Shown here in pieces: positions 1 through 5,444 of a DNA stretch of 5,768 bases. Each line of letters opens with the position of its first letter. Position 1 is the first letter of the stretch. Both the position numbers and the translations under genes were made by a program. Below the pieces are notes generated by a model. It had not been told where the DNA came from. It searched no databases and saw only the letters and a list, made by a program, of their open reading frames with translations. This DNA comes from Paracoccaceae bacterium. Its GTDB lineage: Bacteria; Pseudomonadota; Alphaproteobacteria; Rhodobacterales; Rhodobacteraceae. The DNA lies in the NCBI GenBank assembly GCA_003447515.1, contig DLZA01000077.1, forward strand, positions 491 to 6,258, written 5' to 3'.

Positions 1-104
1 CTAAGATAGTGTAACCGTCGTTTGAGTTTCCGTTGTTTGGGTGCCGGCTGGGAGGTTCCAAACAGAGCAATTGCGTCCGCGTTCGCCAATTCCGAGCCGC
101 TCAT
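1..104 (-). CDS. Partial unidentified ORF, 5' end only, runs off left edge
   Basis: An ATG at 104-102 on the minus strand overlaps the TGA stop of the dehydrogenase gene (ATGA arrangement) and opens a frame with no stop to the window edge, giving 34 codons. The peptide starts MSGSELANADAIALFG and then becomes basic (KQRKLKRR). I do not recognise the family; there is no signal peptide or evident domain in this short stretch. A weak purine-rich stretch (GGTAAAG) lies about 11 nt upstream. The 4-nt overlap typical of translational coupling is the main support, and it would make this a second gene of the leftward operon, probably working in the same pathway. The stretch is short enough that chance openness is possible, so the call is tentative. 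Confidence 0.5.
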   Translation of the reverse strand, partial: MSGSELANADAIALFGTSQPAPKQRKLKRRLHYL

Positions 105-1141
105 GTAAAAACTGGCTTTACCGAGTGGTGCGTTTCTGCGGCTTCATATGCGGCTTCGACCAAAGCAAATGTTTTTAAATTGTCGGCACCCGAAGTGTCT
201 GCGTCACGTCCGTTTCTGAACGCATCGAGGAAATGCGCATTTGCTTGTAAAACCGCTTCTTGAGACACATGCCACGGATGGCTCGTCCAGGATAGGAGAG
301 GCGATCCGACCGAATGGGTTTCTGTCACACCGCTTGACGTCACCGACATCGTTTGGTTTTGAGAGAGTGTGATCGAACCGGTTGCACCTTCGATCTCCAG
401 CATAACCTCGGGAAAAACATCCGGTTCGCGTTTAGCCTGATATGTAGCTTCGACCACTGACACAGTACCGGACGCGTGGCGTAAAAGCATAGTCGCGGTG
501 TCCTCACCATCGATCCCTGCCTTTCGCTGCTGGGTCTCACAGGAAATACGATCTACTTCACCCAGAAAAAAGCGCGCAAGGTCCAGTACGTGAATACCGG
601 AATCGAGTATGGCTAATCGCTTTTCGCGCGCCAGGTAAGGTTGCCCTGCATAAATATCGTAACCTGTTCGGAAGGATATGCGTGCCCAATTTGGATTCCC
701 AATCACACCAGATCCAATCATTTCTTTGACCCGCCGAATTCCGGTGCCAAAGCGGAAGTTTTCGTGAACGGCTAACCACACTTTTTTCCTTTTAGCCAAG
801 TCAACTATTGCCACGGATTCAGCAAGCGTTGGAGCGAGTGGCTTTTGCAGGATCGATGCAATTTTTCGTTCTGCCGCCATTGCAGCCAGAGCTTGATGGC
901 TGCCCATTTGAGTTGCGATATCAAGTAAATCAATCGCGCTTGAGTTCAACATTTGATTAACGTCAGTGTACCAGGTGACACCAAACTTATCGCCAGCGGT
1001 TTTCGCTTTTTCTGGATCAAGGTCGCACACGGCAACCAACTCAGTGCCTAGCGTATGCAGTTCCCTCCAAGCGTGTAAATGGTTCTGCGCATAGAACCCA
1101 CAACCGATCATGCCGATTTTCACTATTTTTTTACGGGCCAA
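101..1141 (-). CDS. Gfo/Idh/MocA family NAD(P)-dependent oxidoreductase
   Basis: A 346-residue cytoplasmic dehydrogenase of the family that includes inositol dehydrogenase and glucose-fructose oxidoreductase; members oxidise or reduce a sugar, cyclitol or sugar acid with NAD(P). The N-terminal Rossmann fold shows the dinucleotide loop G10-M-I-G13-C-G15-F-Y-A. An acidic residue ends the second strand (VAVCD40), as expected where NAD ribose is bound. The family EKP motif appears as Q99-K100-P101, keeping the catalytic lysine, followed by LAPTLAES. AVHENFRF lies at 125-131. The second-domain signature D180-S-G-I-H184-V-L-D187 supplies the expected Asp and His. Length is normal for the family. 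The start is TTG at 1141, chosen because GGAG lies 6 nt upstream; the next in-frame ATG (residue 11) would break the Rossmann strand. It is divergent from the transporter operon and probably acts on the imported substrate. The substrate cannot be assigned. Confidence 0.93.
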   Translation of the reverse strand: MARKKIVKIGMIGCGFYAQNHLHAWRELHTLGTELVAVCDLDPEKAKTAGDKFGVTWYTDVNQMLNSSAIDLLDIATQMGSHQALAAMAAERKIASILQKPLAPTLAESVAIVDLAKRKKVWLAVHENFRFGTGIRRVKEMIGSGVIGNPNWARISFRTGYDIYAGQPYLAREKRLAILDSGIHVLDLARFFLGEVDRISCETQQRKAGIDGEDTATMLLRHASGTVSVVEATYQAKREPDVFPEVMLEIEGATGSITLSQNQTMSVTSSGVTETHSVGSPLLSWTSHPWHVSQEAVLQANAHFLDAFRNGRDADTSGADNLKTFALVEAAYEAAETHHSVKPVFT

Positions 1142-1147
1142 TCAATT

Positions 1148-1151
1148 CTCC
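1148..1151 (-). promoter_or_regulatory. Ribosome binding site deciding a TTG start
   Basis: On the minus strand GGAG sits 6 nt before a TTG codon at 1141-1139. No in-frame ATG exists until codon 11, inside the Rossmann fold, so this site fixes the unusual TTG start of the dehydrogenase. Confidence 0.75.
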
Positions 1152-1154
1152 AAA

Positions 1155-1172
1155 TTGGTATGACAATGTATA
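1155..1172 (+). promoter_or_regulatory. Candidate NanR/FCD-type operator half-sites
   Basis: The stretch contains GGTATG (1157-1162) followed ten bases later by TGTATA (1167-1172). As I recall it, the E. coli NanR operator is built of tandem GGTATA repeats separated by 2-3 bp, and the resemblance is suggestive because the operon encodes a NanR-like regulator. The segment 1154-1167 can also be read as an imperfect dyad with ATTG and CAAT ends, resembling operators of other FCD regulators. The repeat spacing differs slightly from the E. coli site. Functional assignment is inference. Confidence 0.4.
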
Positions 1173-1176
1173 AAAT

Positions 1177-1188
1177 CATGATATCATG
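1177..1188. promoter_or_regulatory. Perfect 12-bp palindrome, candidate operator
   Basis: CATGATATCATG reads identically on both strands, centred between 1182 and 1183, in the middle of the divergent intergenic region. It directly precedes TTGACA (1189-1194) on the plus strand and lies in the spacer of a possible leftward promoter. Dimeric GntR-family regulators bind short palindromes of this kind, so it is a good candidate site for the locus regulator. A 12-bp perfect dyad is unlikely but not impossible by chance. Confidence 0.5.
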
Positions 1189-1194
1189 TTGACA
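1189..1194 (+). promoter_or_regulatory. Consensus -35-like hexamer for the rightward operon
   Basis: TTGACA matches the sigma-70 -35 consensus exactly and abuts the 12-bp palindrome. No good -10 hexamer occurs 16-18 nt downstream (the region reads CTTTCGTG), so either the promoter depends on an activator, the -10 is poor, or the match is fortuitous. Confidence 0.3.
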
Positions 1195-1265
1195 GACCTT
1201 TTCAAGTACGCTTTCGTGGTCGCGTTGGGTGCAACTAGGGATTCGTCAGCACCGTGGACATAAAT

Positions 1266-1270
1266 GGAGA
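1266..1270 (+). promoter_or_regulatory. Ribosome binding site of the binding-protein gene
   Basis: GGAGA lies 5-6 nt before the ATG at 1276. The same bases overlap an upstream in-frame ATG at 1264, which has no Shine-Dalgarno of its own, so the site favours 1276 as the true start. Confidence 0.7.
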
Positions 1271-1275
1271 AAAAA

Positions 1276-2292
1276 ATGCGCTCAAAACAATTTATTTCGA
1301 CATGCTTTCTCAGCGTAGCGCTGGGAAGTGCAGCAATGGCTGCAGACATAGTCGTTGGATACGCTGCACCTTCTCTTGATGGTGCCCAAGCTCAAATTCA
1401 AAGCGGATTTGTTGTAGGTGCCGAACAGCGTGGGTGGGAGGTCATTTCCGTTACATCAGGCGGAGATGCACAGAAGCAGATCAACGACATCAATGATTTC
1501 ATAACTCAAAACGTGGCTGCGATTGTTGCTGTTCCAGACGATAGTGCTGGCATTTGCGTAGCGGTTGCTGCTGCCAAAGAGGCGGGTATTCCGTTCTATA
1601 CCATCGACCGTGCGCCTTCGGGCTGTAAAATCGATATGGTCGTTCTATCGGACAACTATCTCGGAGGAAAACAGGCGGGCGAGGCAATGGTTGCTCATCT
1701 AACAGCGAAAAATGGGGCGCCTCAGGGTACCGTCTTGGAAATCACGGGCAACCTCGCGCAAAATGTAGCACAATTGCGGGGTGCCGGCTTTGATGACGTA
1801 ATCAACCAACATCCAGACATTGAGCTGATTATTAAGCCAGGCGATTGGGATGCAGCAAAAGGTGTTGAAATTGTTCGTGACGTTGCATCCGCGCAAAATG
1901 TCGACGGCATCTACATGCACTCTGACTGCGTTTATGCGGCCGGAACTGTGCAAACACTAAAGGAACTAGACCAATTCGCACCCGCTGGTGAAGAGGGCCA
2001 TATATTCATTGGGGGGATTGACGGCTGTAGTGATAATTTGGATTTAATTAGGGCCGGCGCTACCGATCAGACATCAGGTCAGCCTATCCCGGATTTTGGT
2101 ACATTGGTCGCTGATTTCATGGCCAAGAAGTTTGCCGGAGAGGCAATTGAGCCGGGAGAAGTTGTCCAGGAAGGTGCGCTTTGGTCTCCAGGTCAGCTGA
2201 AAATGACTGATGTCGGGATGATGCTCTATTTGAGCACCACATCCATCACCAAAGATAACGTTGATGTTCCCGGTCTTTGGGGAAATCAGTAG
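1276..2292 (+). CDS. Periplasmic sugar-binding protein of a CUT2 ABC transporter
   Basis: A 338-residue ribose-type substrate-binding protein (Peripla_BP_4 fold) that captures a sugar or sugar derivative in the periplasm and delivers it to the permease. The N-terminus is a classic Sec signal: basic MRSK, a hydrophobic core, then AMA-AD with likely cleavage after residue 22. The mature protein begins IVVGYAAPSLD, as in RbsB-like proteins. Binding and hinge motifs are recognisable: PDDSAG at 87-92, TIDRAPSG at 109-116, a SDCVYAAG segment at 216-223 (NDEMALGA-like) and GIDGCSDNLDLIRAGA at 247-262. No lipobox is visible. Four mature cysteines (94, 117, 218, 251) lie in loops that pair naturally. 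An ATG at 1264 would add MEKK, but the GGAGA site points to 1276. It heads the rightward operon and is separated from the ATPase by a hairpin. The ligand is unknown. Confidence 0.93.
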   Translation: MRSKQFISTCFLSVALGSAAMAADIVVGYAAPSLDGAQAQIQSGFVVGAEQRGWEVISVTSGGDAQKQINDINDFITQNVAAIVAVPDDSAGICVAVAAAKEAGIPFYTIDRAPSGCKIDMVVLSDNYLGGKQAGEAMVAHLTAKNGAPQGTVLEITGNLAQNVAQLRGAGFDDVINQHPDIELIIKPGDWDAAKGVEIVRDVASAQNVDGIYMHSDCVYAAGTVQTLKELDQFAPAGEEGHIFIGGIDGCSDNLDLIRAGATDQTSGQPIPDFGTLVADFMAKKFAGEAIEPGEVVQEGALWSPGQLKMTDVGMMLYLSTTSITKDNVDVPGLWGNQ

Positions 2293-2548
2293 AAAGTTGC
2301 CCCCTATTGGGGAAAAGTAAATCAAGGAGAGCGTGGCATCACGCCACGCTCTCAGAAAATTGCCGAGGTTGGCAGGGGTCACGGGAAAATTGCTGATAGC
2401 TTCGTTGTCTTCACTCACGTCAAAGGCCTAAAAAAGAAATGCTAAAATACATGTCGCGGGTTGGAATTTTTAAAATTTTAGTCAAGGAATTGTTTGGAAA
2501 GTCAGCAATTGAATTCGACAGGCTATCAAAATTAGCTTACAGCAGATC
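2293..2548. other. 256-bp intergenic gap between binding protein and ATPase
   Basis: No convincing gene lies here. It begins with a small CCCC-TATT-GGGG dyad (2301-2312), then a strong 11-bp hairpin (2327-2353), and ends in an AT-rich tract of roughly 190 bp that includes the 10-bp palindrome TAAAATTTTA (2471-2480). I see no consensus promoter pair and no good Shine-Dalgarno before the ATPase start. The gap probably separates high expression of the binding protein from low expression of the membrane components. Confidence 0.6.
2327..2353 (+). promoter_or_regulatory. Intercistronic hairpin, 11-bp perfect stem
   Basis: GAGAGCGTGGC (2327-2337) and its exact reverse complement (2343-2353) flank a 5-nt loop, ATCAC. 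The stem starts 35 nt after the binding-protein stop. No U-tract follows (the next bases are AGAAAATTG), so it is not a typical intrinsic terminator. In transporter operons such hairpins commonly protect the upstream mRNA from 3' exonucleases or partly attenuate read-through, giving excess binding protein over membrane subunits. Its presence is seen directly; its role is inferred. Confidence 0.75.
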
Positions 2549-3289
2549 ATGAACTATTTAAGCATGAAAAATATAACCAAACACTTTGGGGCGATCAGCG
2601 CTTTGCAAGGTGTTGACTTCAATATCAAAGCCGGTGAGGTAGTCGGCTTAATGGGCGATAACGGTGCAGGCAAATCAACGCTGATGAAGATCATTGCGGG
2701 TAACTTGCGACCTTCCACTGGGGAAATTTCGGTTCAGGGAAAACAAGCGGTTTTTTCCAATCCCCTGGATGCAAGAAGACTTGGAATTGAAATAGTCTAC
2801 CAAGATTTAGCTTTGTGCGATAATCTGACGGCCGCAGCAAATGTATTTTTAGGACGAGAATTGCGATCTGGTTTCGGAATTTTTCACAGACTTAAGCATA
2901 CAGCCATGAATGAACGTGCTGCCGACTTGTTCAAAGAATTGAAATCAGAAACGCGGCCAAAAGATTTGGTTGAGCGGATGTCGGGTGGCCAACGGCAGGC
3001 AGTCGCGCTAGCGAGGACCCGGCTATCGGACCCAAAACTTGTATTACTTGACGAACCCACTGCAGCGATTTCAGTGCGCCAGGTTGCCGAAGTCTTAGCG
3101 AGGATTGCACAACTACGAAATACCGGTCACGCTGTAATTTTGGTCAGTCATCGGATGGGAGACGTTTTTGAGGTGTGCGACCGCGTGGTGGTGCTGCGTC
3201 GCGGTAGGAAAATTGCAGATAAACCGATTAGACAATCAAGTCCTGAGGAGGTCACCGGATTAATCACGGGGGCCATTGAGGCAGTATAA
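2549..3289 (+). CDS. ABC transporter ATP-binding protein, single-domain CUT2 (FrcA-like)
   Basis: A 246-residue ATPase that powers import through the neighbouring permease, on the cytoplasmic face of the membrane. All nucleotide-binding motifs are intact: Walker A G36-DNGAGKST44, Q-loop Q85 in VYQDLALCDNLT, signature S145-GGQ148 within MSGGQRQAVALAR, Walker B L164-VLLDE169-P, and the switch His201 in VSHRMGDVFEV. Most CUT2 ATPases (RbsA, XylG, MglA) are tandem proteins of about 500 residues; this one has one cassette, as in the fructose transporter FrcA, so it presumably works as a homodimer. ATG 2549 lacks a clear Shine-Dalgarno; an alternative ATG at 2564 (residue 6) is no better, and the conserved N-terminal strand (LSMKNITKHFG) fits either. 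The gene ends in TAA immediately followed by ATG of a tiny ORF, 61 nt before the permease. Confidence 0.95.
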   Translation: MNYLSMKNITKHFGAISALQGVDFNIKAGEVVGLMGDNGAGKSTLMKIIAGNLRPSTGEISVQGKQAVFSNPLDARRLGIEIVYQDLALCDNLTAAANVFLGRELRSGFGIFHRLKHTAMNERAADLFKELKSETRPKDLVERMSGGQRQAVALARTRLSDPKLVLLDEPTAAISVRQVAEVLARIAQLRNTGHAVILVSHRMGDVFEVCDRVVVLRRGRKIADKPIRQSSPEEVTGLITGAIEAV

Positions 3290-3361
3290 ATGTTTAGATC
3301 GCATACAACACTACACCTTTCTAACAAGTGCAGAAGAATGGAACAATCAAATGCTTTCTGA
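3290..3361 (+). CDS. Possible 23-codon leader ORF bridging ATPase and permease
   Basis: An ATG directly abuts the ATPase stop codon (TAA then ATG) and has GAGG at 3278-3281, 8 nt upstream, which is better initiation context than the permease start itself. It encodes MFRSHTTLHLSNKCRRMEQS and three further residues, ending at TGA 3359-3361, which lies 8 nt inside the permease gene in another frame. The peptide resembles nothing I recognise. It could couple translation from ATPase to permease by reinitiation, it could be the displaced original N-terminus of the permease after a frameshift, or it may be fortuitous. Confidence 0.3.
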   Translation: MFRSHTTLHLSNKCRRMEQSNAF

Positions 3362-4409
3362 GAAGCACCTTTCTTTCCTGATTGATAATCTTATATGGAT
3401 TATCCTCATTGCCGTGTTCACATTCTTCGCAACCCAGTCTGAGCACTTTCTTACTGAACGAAATATTTCAAATATTTTGACTGCTGCTGCTGTCTTGGGT
3501 GTGCTTGTTGTGGGGCAAACTTTTGTTCTAATAAGCGGAAACTTTGATTTGTCCACTGAATCTACAATGGGTCTTGCTGCCCTCCTAGGTCTTTGGCTGA
3601 TTGTTCCCGCTGCTGCACCAACATTTGGTGGCGGCATTTTCCTAAATCCTTTCTTTGCAATTGGAGTTGTTTTGTTAACCGGTGCCGCCATCGGATATGC
3701 TGTTGGCTGTTTGATAACTTTTGGCCGAATGCACAACTTCATCGTTACCTTGGCAGTGCTGTTGATAATTAGAGGATTCATGCTGGCCTTTTCTGAGGGC
3801 GCACCAGTGAACGGTTTCAACAATCCAAGCGCCGACGTTTTCTATTGGCTGGGCCACCAAAAGGCATTTTTTATTCCCGGTGTTGGAAACATTACTGTCG
3901 CAGTCGTAGCCACCGGACTGCTGTTTTTAGTAGTTCACTTTATTCTCCAAAACCACAAATTTGGCCGCGAACTATATGCGATTGGGGGCAATAGAAAGGC
4001 AGCGGAGCAGCTGGGAATTAATGCTAATCGCCGAATACGACAAGTTTATATGATCAGCGGGCTGCTTGCAGCGCTGGCAGGTTGGATGCTGGCAGGGAGG
4101 GTGGTCTCAATTCAATCCAATCTCGGTGAAGGTTTTATTTTTACCGTATTTGCGGGTGCAGTCATTGGGGGCGTTAGCCTACAAGGCGGCCGGGGGACCA
4201 TGTTGGGCGCACTTGGTGGCGTTTTGTTACTTTCAACAATCGACCGCGGTCTGAATCTTATGCATGTGTCTGTGTTCTGGGTGAAGGTTATCCAAGGATT
4301 AATAATTTTGGTAGCCATGTTTCTCGATGCTCAGAGAGTTCGCCTTCGTGAGATTAGTCTATCAGTATCGACTAAAACTTTTAGGGCCAAAAGTGAGTCT
4401 GAAACATGA
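3351..4409 (+). CDS. Sugar ABC transporter permease, RbsC-like (CUT2)
   Basis: A 352-residue inner-membrane permease (BPD_transp_2 family) forming the sugar channel, presumably as a homodimer because only one permease gene is present. Hydrophobic segments lie near residues 10-27, 44-62, 71-88, 99-121, 130-147, 181-199, 232-250, 262-276, 283-297 and 307-326. Family landmarks include SGNFDLSTESTMGLAALLG at 62-80 (GGIDLSVGS-type in relatives), the cytoplasmic coupling-loop motif GRELYAIGGNRKAAEQLGI at 205-223, and AVIGGVSLQGGRGTMLGAL at 270-288. I chose ATG 3351 because MLSEKHLSFLIDN leads straight into the first membrane segment, as in relatives. A TTG at 3276 is in frame but would overlap the ATPase and add an unrelated 25 residues. 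The Shine-Dalgarno is weak (AGAAG at about 3332-3336). The stop overlaps the regulator start by ATGA. Confidence 0.92.
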   Translation: MLSEKHLSFLIDNLIWIILIAVFTFFATQSEHFLTERNISNILTAAAVLGVLVVGQTFVLISGNFDLSTESTMGLAALLGLWLIVPAAAPTFGGGIFLNPFFAIGVVLLTGAAIGYAVGCLITFGRMHNFIVTLAVLLIIRGFMLAFSEGAPVNGFNNPSADVFYWLGHQKAFFIPGVGNITVAVVATGLLFLVVHFILQNHKFGRELYAIGGNRKAAEQLGINANRRIRQVYMISGLLAALAGWMLAGRVVSIQSNLGEGFIFTVFAGAVIGGVSLQGGRGTMLGALGGVLLLSTIDRGLNLMHVSVFWVKVIQGLIILVAMFLDAQRVRLREISLSVSTKTFRAKSESET

Positions 4410-5122
4410 ACTTCAAAAGCGTCAAACGGCGCAAAATCCACGAGGATGTGGCCGAACAGATCGAAGATCAGATCCTTTCGGGTGGGCTGGAAGAAGGCGC
4501 AAATTTACCATCAGAACGCAGTTTGATGGAAGCGTTCAATGTTGGCCGGCCAGCCGTTCGTGAAGCACTTCTACTATTGCAACGCGGTGGGTTTATCGAA
4601 ATCGCCAGCAATGGGAGGCCAATTGTTGCCCGACCAACTGCAACGAATGTTTTGGAGCAGTTGTCAGGTTCAGCGCGTTTTTTGATGTCTTCGAAGGACG
4701 GAGAACGTTCTTTTCAGGACGCACGTCGCCTTTTTGAGGCAGCCATTGCACGAAATGCTGCTGAGATTGCGACACCAGAAGACATCGAACGCATTGGAGC
4801 AGCTCTGAAAGCAAACCGCGAAGCGTTAGGCAACGCCGAGGCCTTTGAACGGACAGATGTCGAATTTCATTTAGCGATTGCCAATACAGGAGGTAACACA
4901 GTCTTTAGCGCGCTCCATAGTGCCATTGCCGAGTGGTTATCGCTGCAGCGCAAAGTTTCACTTCGCGTGCCCGGTGTCGAGGCCAGCGCATATAAAAGCC
5001 ATGAAGAAATTTACAACGCCATCGCCGTGCATCAACCTGAAACAGCCTGGCTGGCAATGGATCAGCATCTTCGCGATATTATGGAGTCTTTCCAGAAAGG
5101 TAGTCAACATGGCGACGTCTAA
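4406..5122 (+). CDS. GntR-family (FCD) transcriptional regulator, NanR-like
   Basis: A 238-residue DNA-binding regulator. The N-terminal winged helix (about 9-77) carries LPSER (34-38) and the recognition-helix sequence NVGRPAVREALLLLQRGG (45-62), followed by a wing ending VARPT, very close to NanR-type proteins. The C-terminal FCD ligand domain has the usual metal-site residues: D151 and H155 in TDVEFHLAIA, H199 in KSHEEIYNAI, and H221 in MDQHLRDIM. The stretch DVEFHLAIANTGGNTVF resembles E. coli NanR, the sialic acid repressor, but this does not prove a sialic acid ligand, since NanR-like FCD proteins occur in many sugar loci. It overlaps the permease by 4 nt and the next gene by 14 nt, so it is co-transcribed and probably autoregulated. 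Its likely targets are the dyad and repeats at 1152-1188. Whether it represses or activates is not visible. Confidence 0.92.
   Translation: MNFKSVKRRKIHEDVAEQIEDQILSGGLEEGANLPSERSLMEAFNVGRPAVREALLLLQRGGFIEIASNGRPIVARPTATNVLEQLSGSARFLMSSKDGERSFQDARRLFEAAIARNAAEIATPEDIERIGAALKANREALGNAEAFERTDVEFHLAIANTGGNTVFSALHSAIAEWLSLQRKVSLRVPGVEASAYKSHEEIYNAIAVHQPETAWLAMDQHLRDIMESFQKGSQHGDV
5094..5100 (+). promoter_or_regulatory. Ribosome binding site of the LsrG-like gene
   Basis: AGAAAGG lies 8 nt before ATG 5109, inside the end of the regulator gene. It selects this start over upstream in-frame ATGs (4878, 4998), which would place a long unrelated peptide before the conserved domain. Confidence 0.7.
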
Positions 5123-5441
5123 TCCATACTATGTGGTCTTGGTTGAGTTCACTCTAAAACCAAATATCTCTAAAACAGATGCTAAAGAGTTGTTGGTACG
5201 GAATGCTGCCATATCACTGGAGAATGAACCTGGGTGTTATAGGTTTGACGTTGTCGAAACCTTCAATCGTGAAGCACATTTTATCCTTTACGAAATTTAT
5301 CGTGATGAAAATGCGTTCTCCGAGCATCTTAAAACCAAACACTACCAGCAATTTGATATGGCCTCAGAACAGTTTTTTGAGAACAAACGAATTCGTCTGG
5401 GCGGTTTGGTATCTGGGACACCGGATACAGGGAAAATTTAA
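5109..5441 (+). CDS. Small ABM-fold enzyme, LsrG-like (putative isomerase or monooxygenase)
   Basis: A 110-residue cytoplasmic protein of the antibiotic-biosynthesis-monooxygenase (dimeric alpha-beta barrel) superfamily. Its order of motifs follows E. coli LsrG, the enzyme that isomerises phosphorylated autoinducer-2: YVVLVEFTL (8-16), N32 and S36 in the first helix, E40 before YRFDVVE (44-50), FILYEIYRDENAFSEH (58-73), TKHYQ (76-80), and RIRLGGL (94-100). Compared from memory with LsrG, the Asn-His pair in the first helix appears as Asn-Ala here, so the chemistry may differ. Length is typical (LsrG has about 96 residues). The reading frame is open upstream to 4878, but AGAAAGG 8 nt before ATG 5109 and the domain boundary fix the start. 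It overlaps the regulator by 14 nt and precedes an aldolase by 3 nt. In this setting it probably isomerises a ketonic sugar-derived intermediate; the generic annotation 'monooxygenase' is less likely. Confidence 0.85.
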   Translation: MATSNPYYVVLVEFTLKPNISKTDAKELLVRNAAISLENEPGCYRFDVVETFNREAHFILYEIYRDENAFSEHLKTKHYQQFDMASEQFFENKRIRLGGLVSGTPDTGKI

Positions 5442-5444
5442 TAA

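Larger units (their letters stand above)
1167..1195 (-). promoter_or_regulatory. Possible leftward promoter for the dehydrogenase
   Basis: Read on the minus strand, CTGTCA (1195-1190, four of six matches to TTGACA) is separated by 17 nt from TATACA (1172-1167, close to TATAAT). The 12-bp palindrome lies inside the spacer, where a bound repressor would block polymerase. The predicted transcript would start about 15-20 nt before the dehydrogenase TTG, leaving room for its GGAG site. This is a sequence-match guess only. Confidence 0.35.
1142..1275. promoter_or_regulatory. Divergent promoter/operator region
   Basis: This 134-bp segment separates the leftward dehydrogenase from the rightward binding-protein gene and must hold promoters for both. 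Visible elements cluster at 1152-1194: an imperfect repeat with ATTG and CAAT ends, an AT-rich TATAAAAT stretch, a perfect 12-bp palindrome, and a consensus -35-like TTGACA. The right half (1195-1263) is less structured and probably forms the 5' leader of the binding-protein mRNA. Given the FCD-type GntR regulator in the same locus, this is the obvious target for it. The promoter positions themselves are inferred. Confidence 0.7.

Noticed and set aside
33..263. Plus-strand 76-aa ORF
   Set aside because: It lies antisense to the end of the dehydrogenase and the leftward partial ORF, with no recognisable domain.
1224..1253. Small dyads in the leader of the binding-protein gene (GTTG/CAAC and GGTGC/GCACC)
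   Set aside because: Stems of only 4-5 bp; they are mutually exclusive and no riboswitch-like architecture can be supported.
2301..2312. CCCC-TATT-GGGG dyad after the binding-protein stop
   Set aside because: A 4-bp stem followed by an A-rich, not T-rich, run; too weak to call a terminator.
2074..2418. Minus-strand 114-aa ORF covering the binding-protein end and hairpin
   Set aside because: Most of it is antisense to the clearly coding binding-protein gene; the translated peptide shows no family motif and it merely extends through the hairpin.
3276..3350. TTG start extending the permease by 25 residues
   Set aside because: The extension overlaps the ATPase end, has no family similarity and is not needed for the first membrane segment; ATG 3351 is preferred.
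3347..3823. Minus-strand 158-aa ORF
   Set aside because: It is antisense to the permease; its proline- and lysine-rich composition is what the reverse complement of hydrophobic codons yields.
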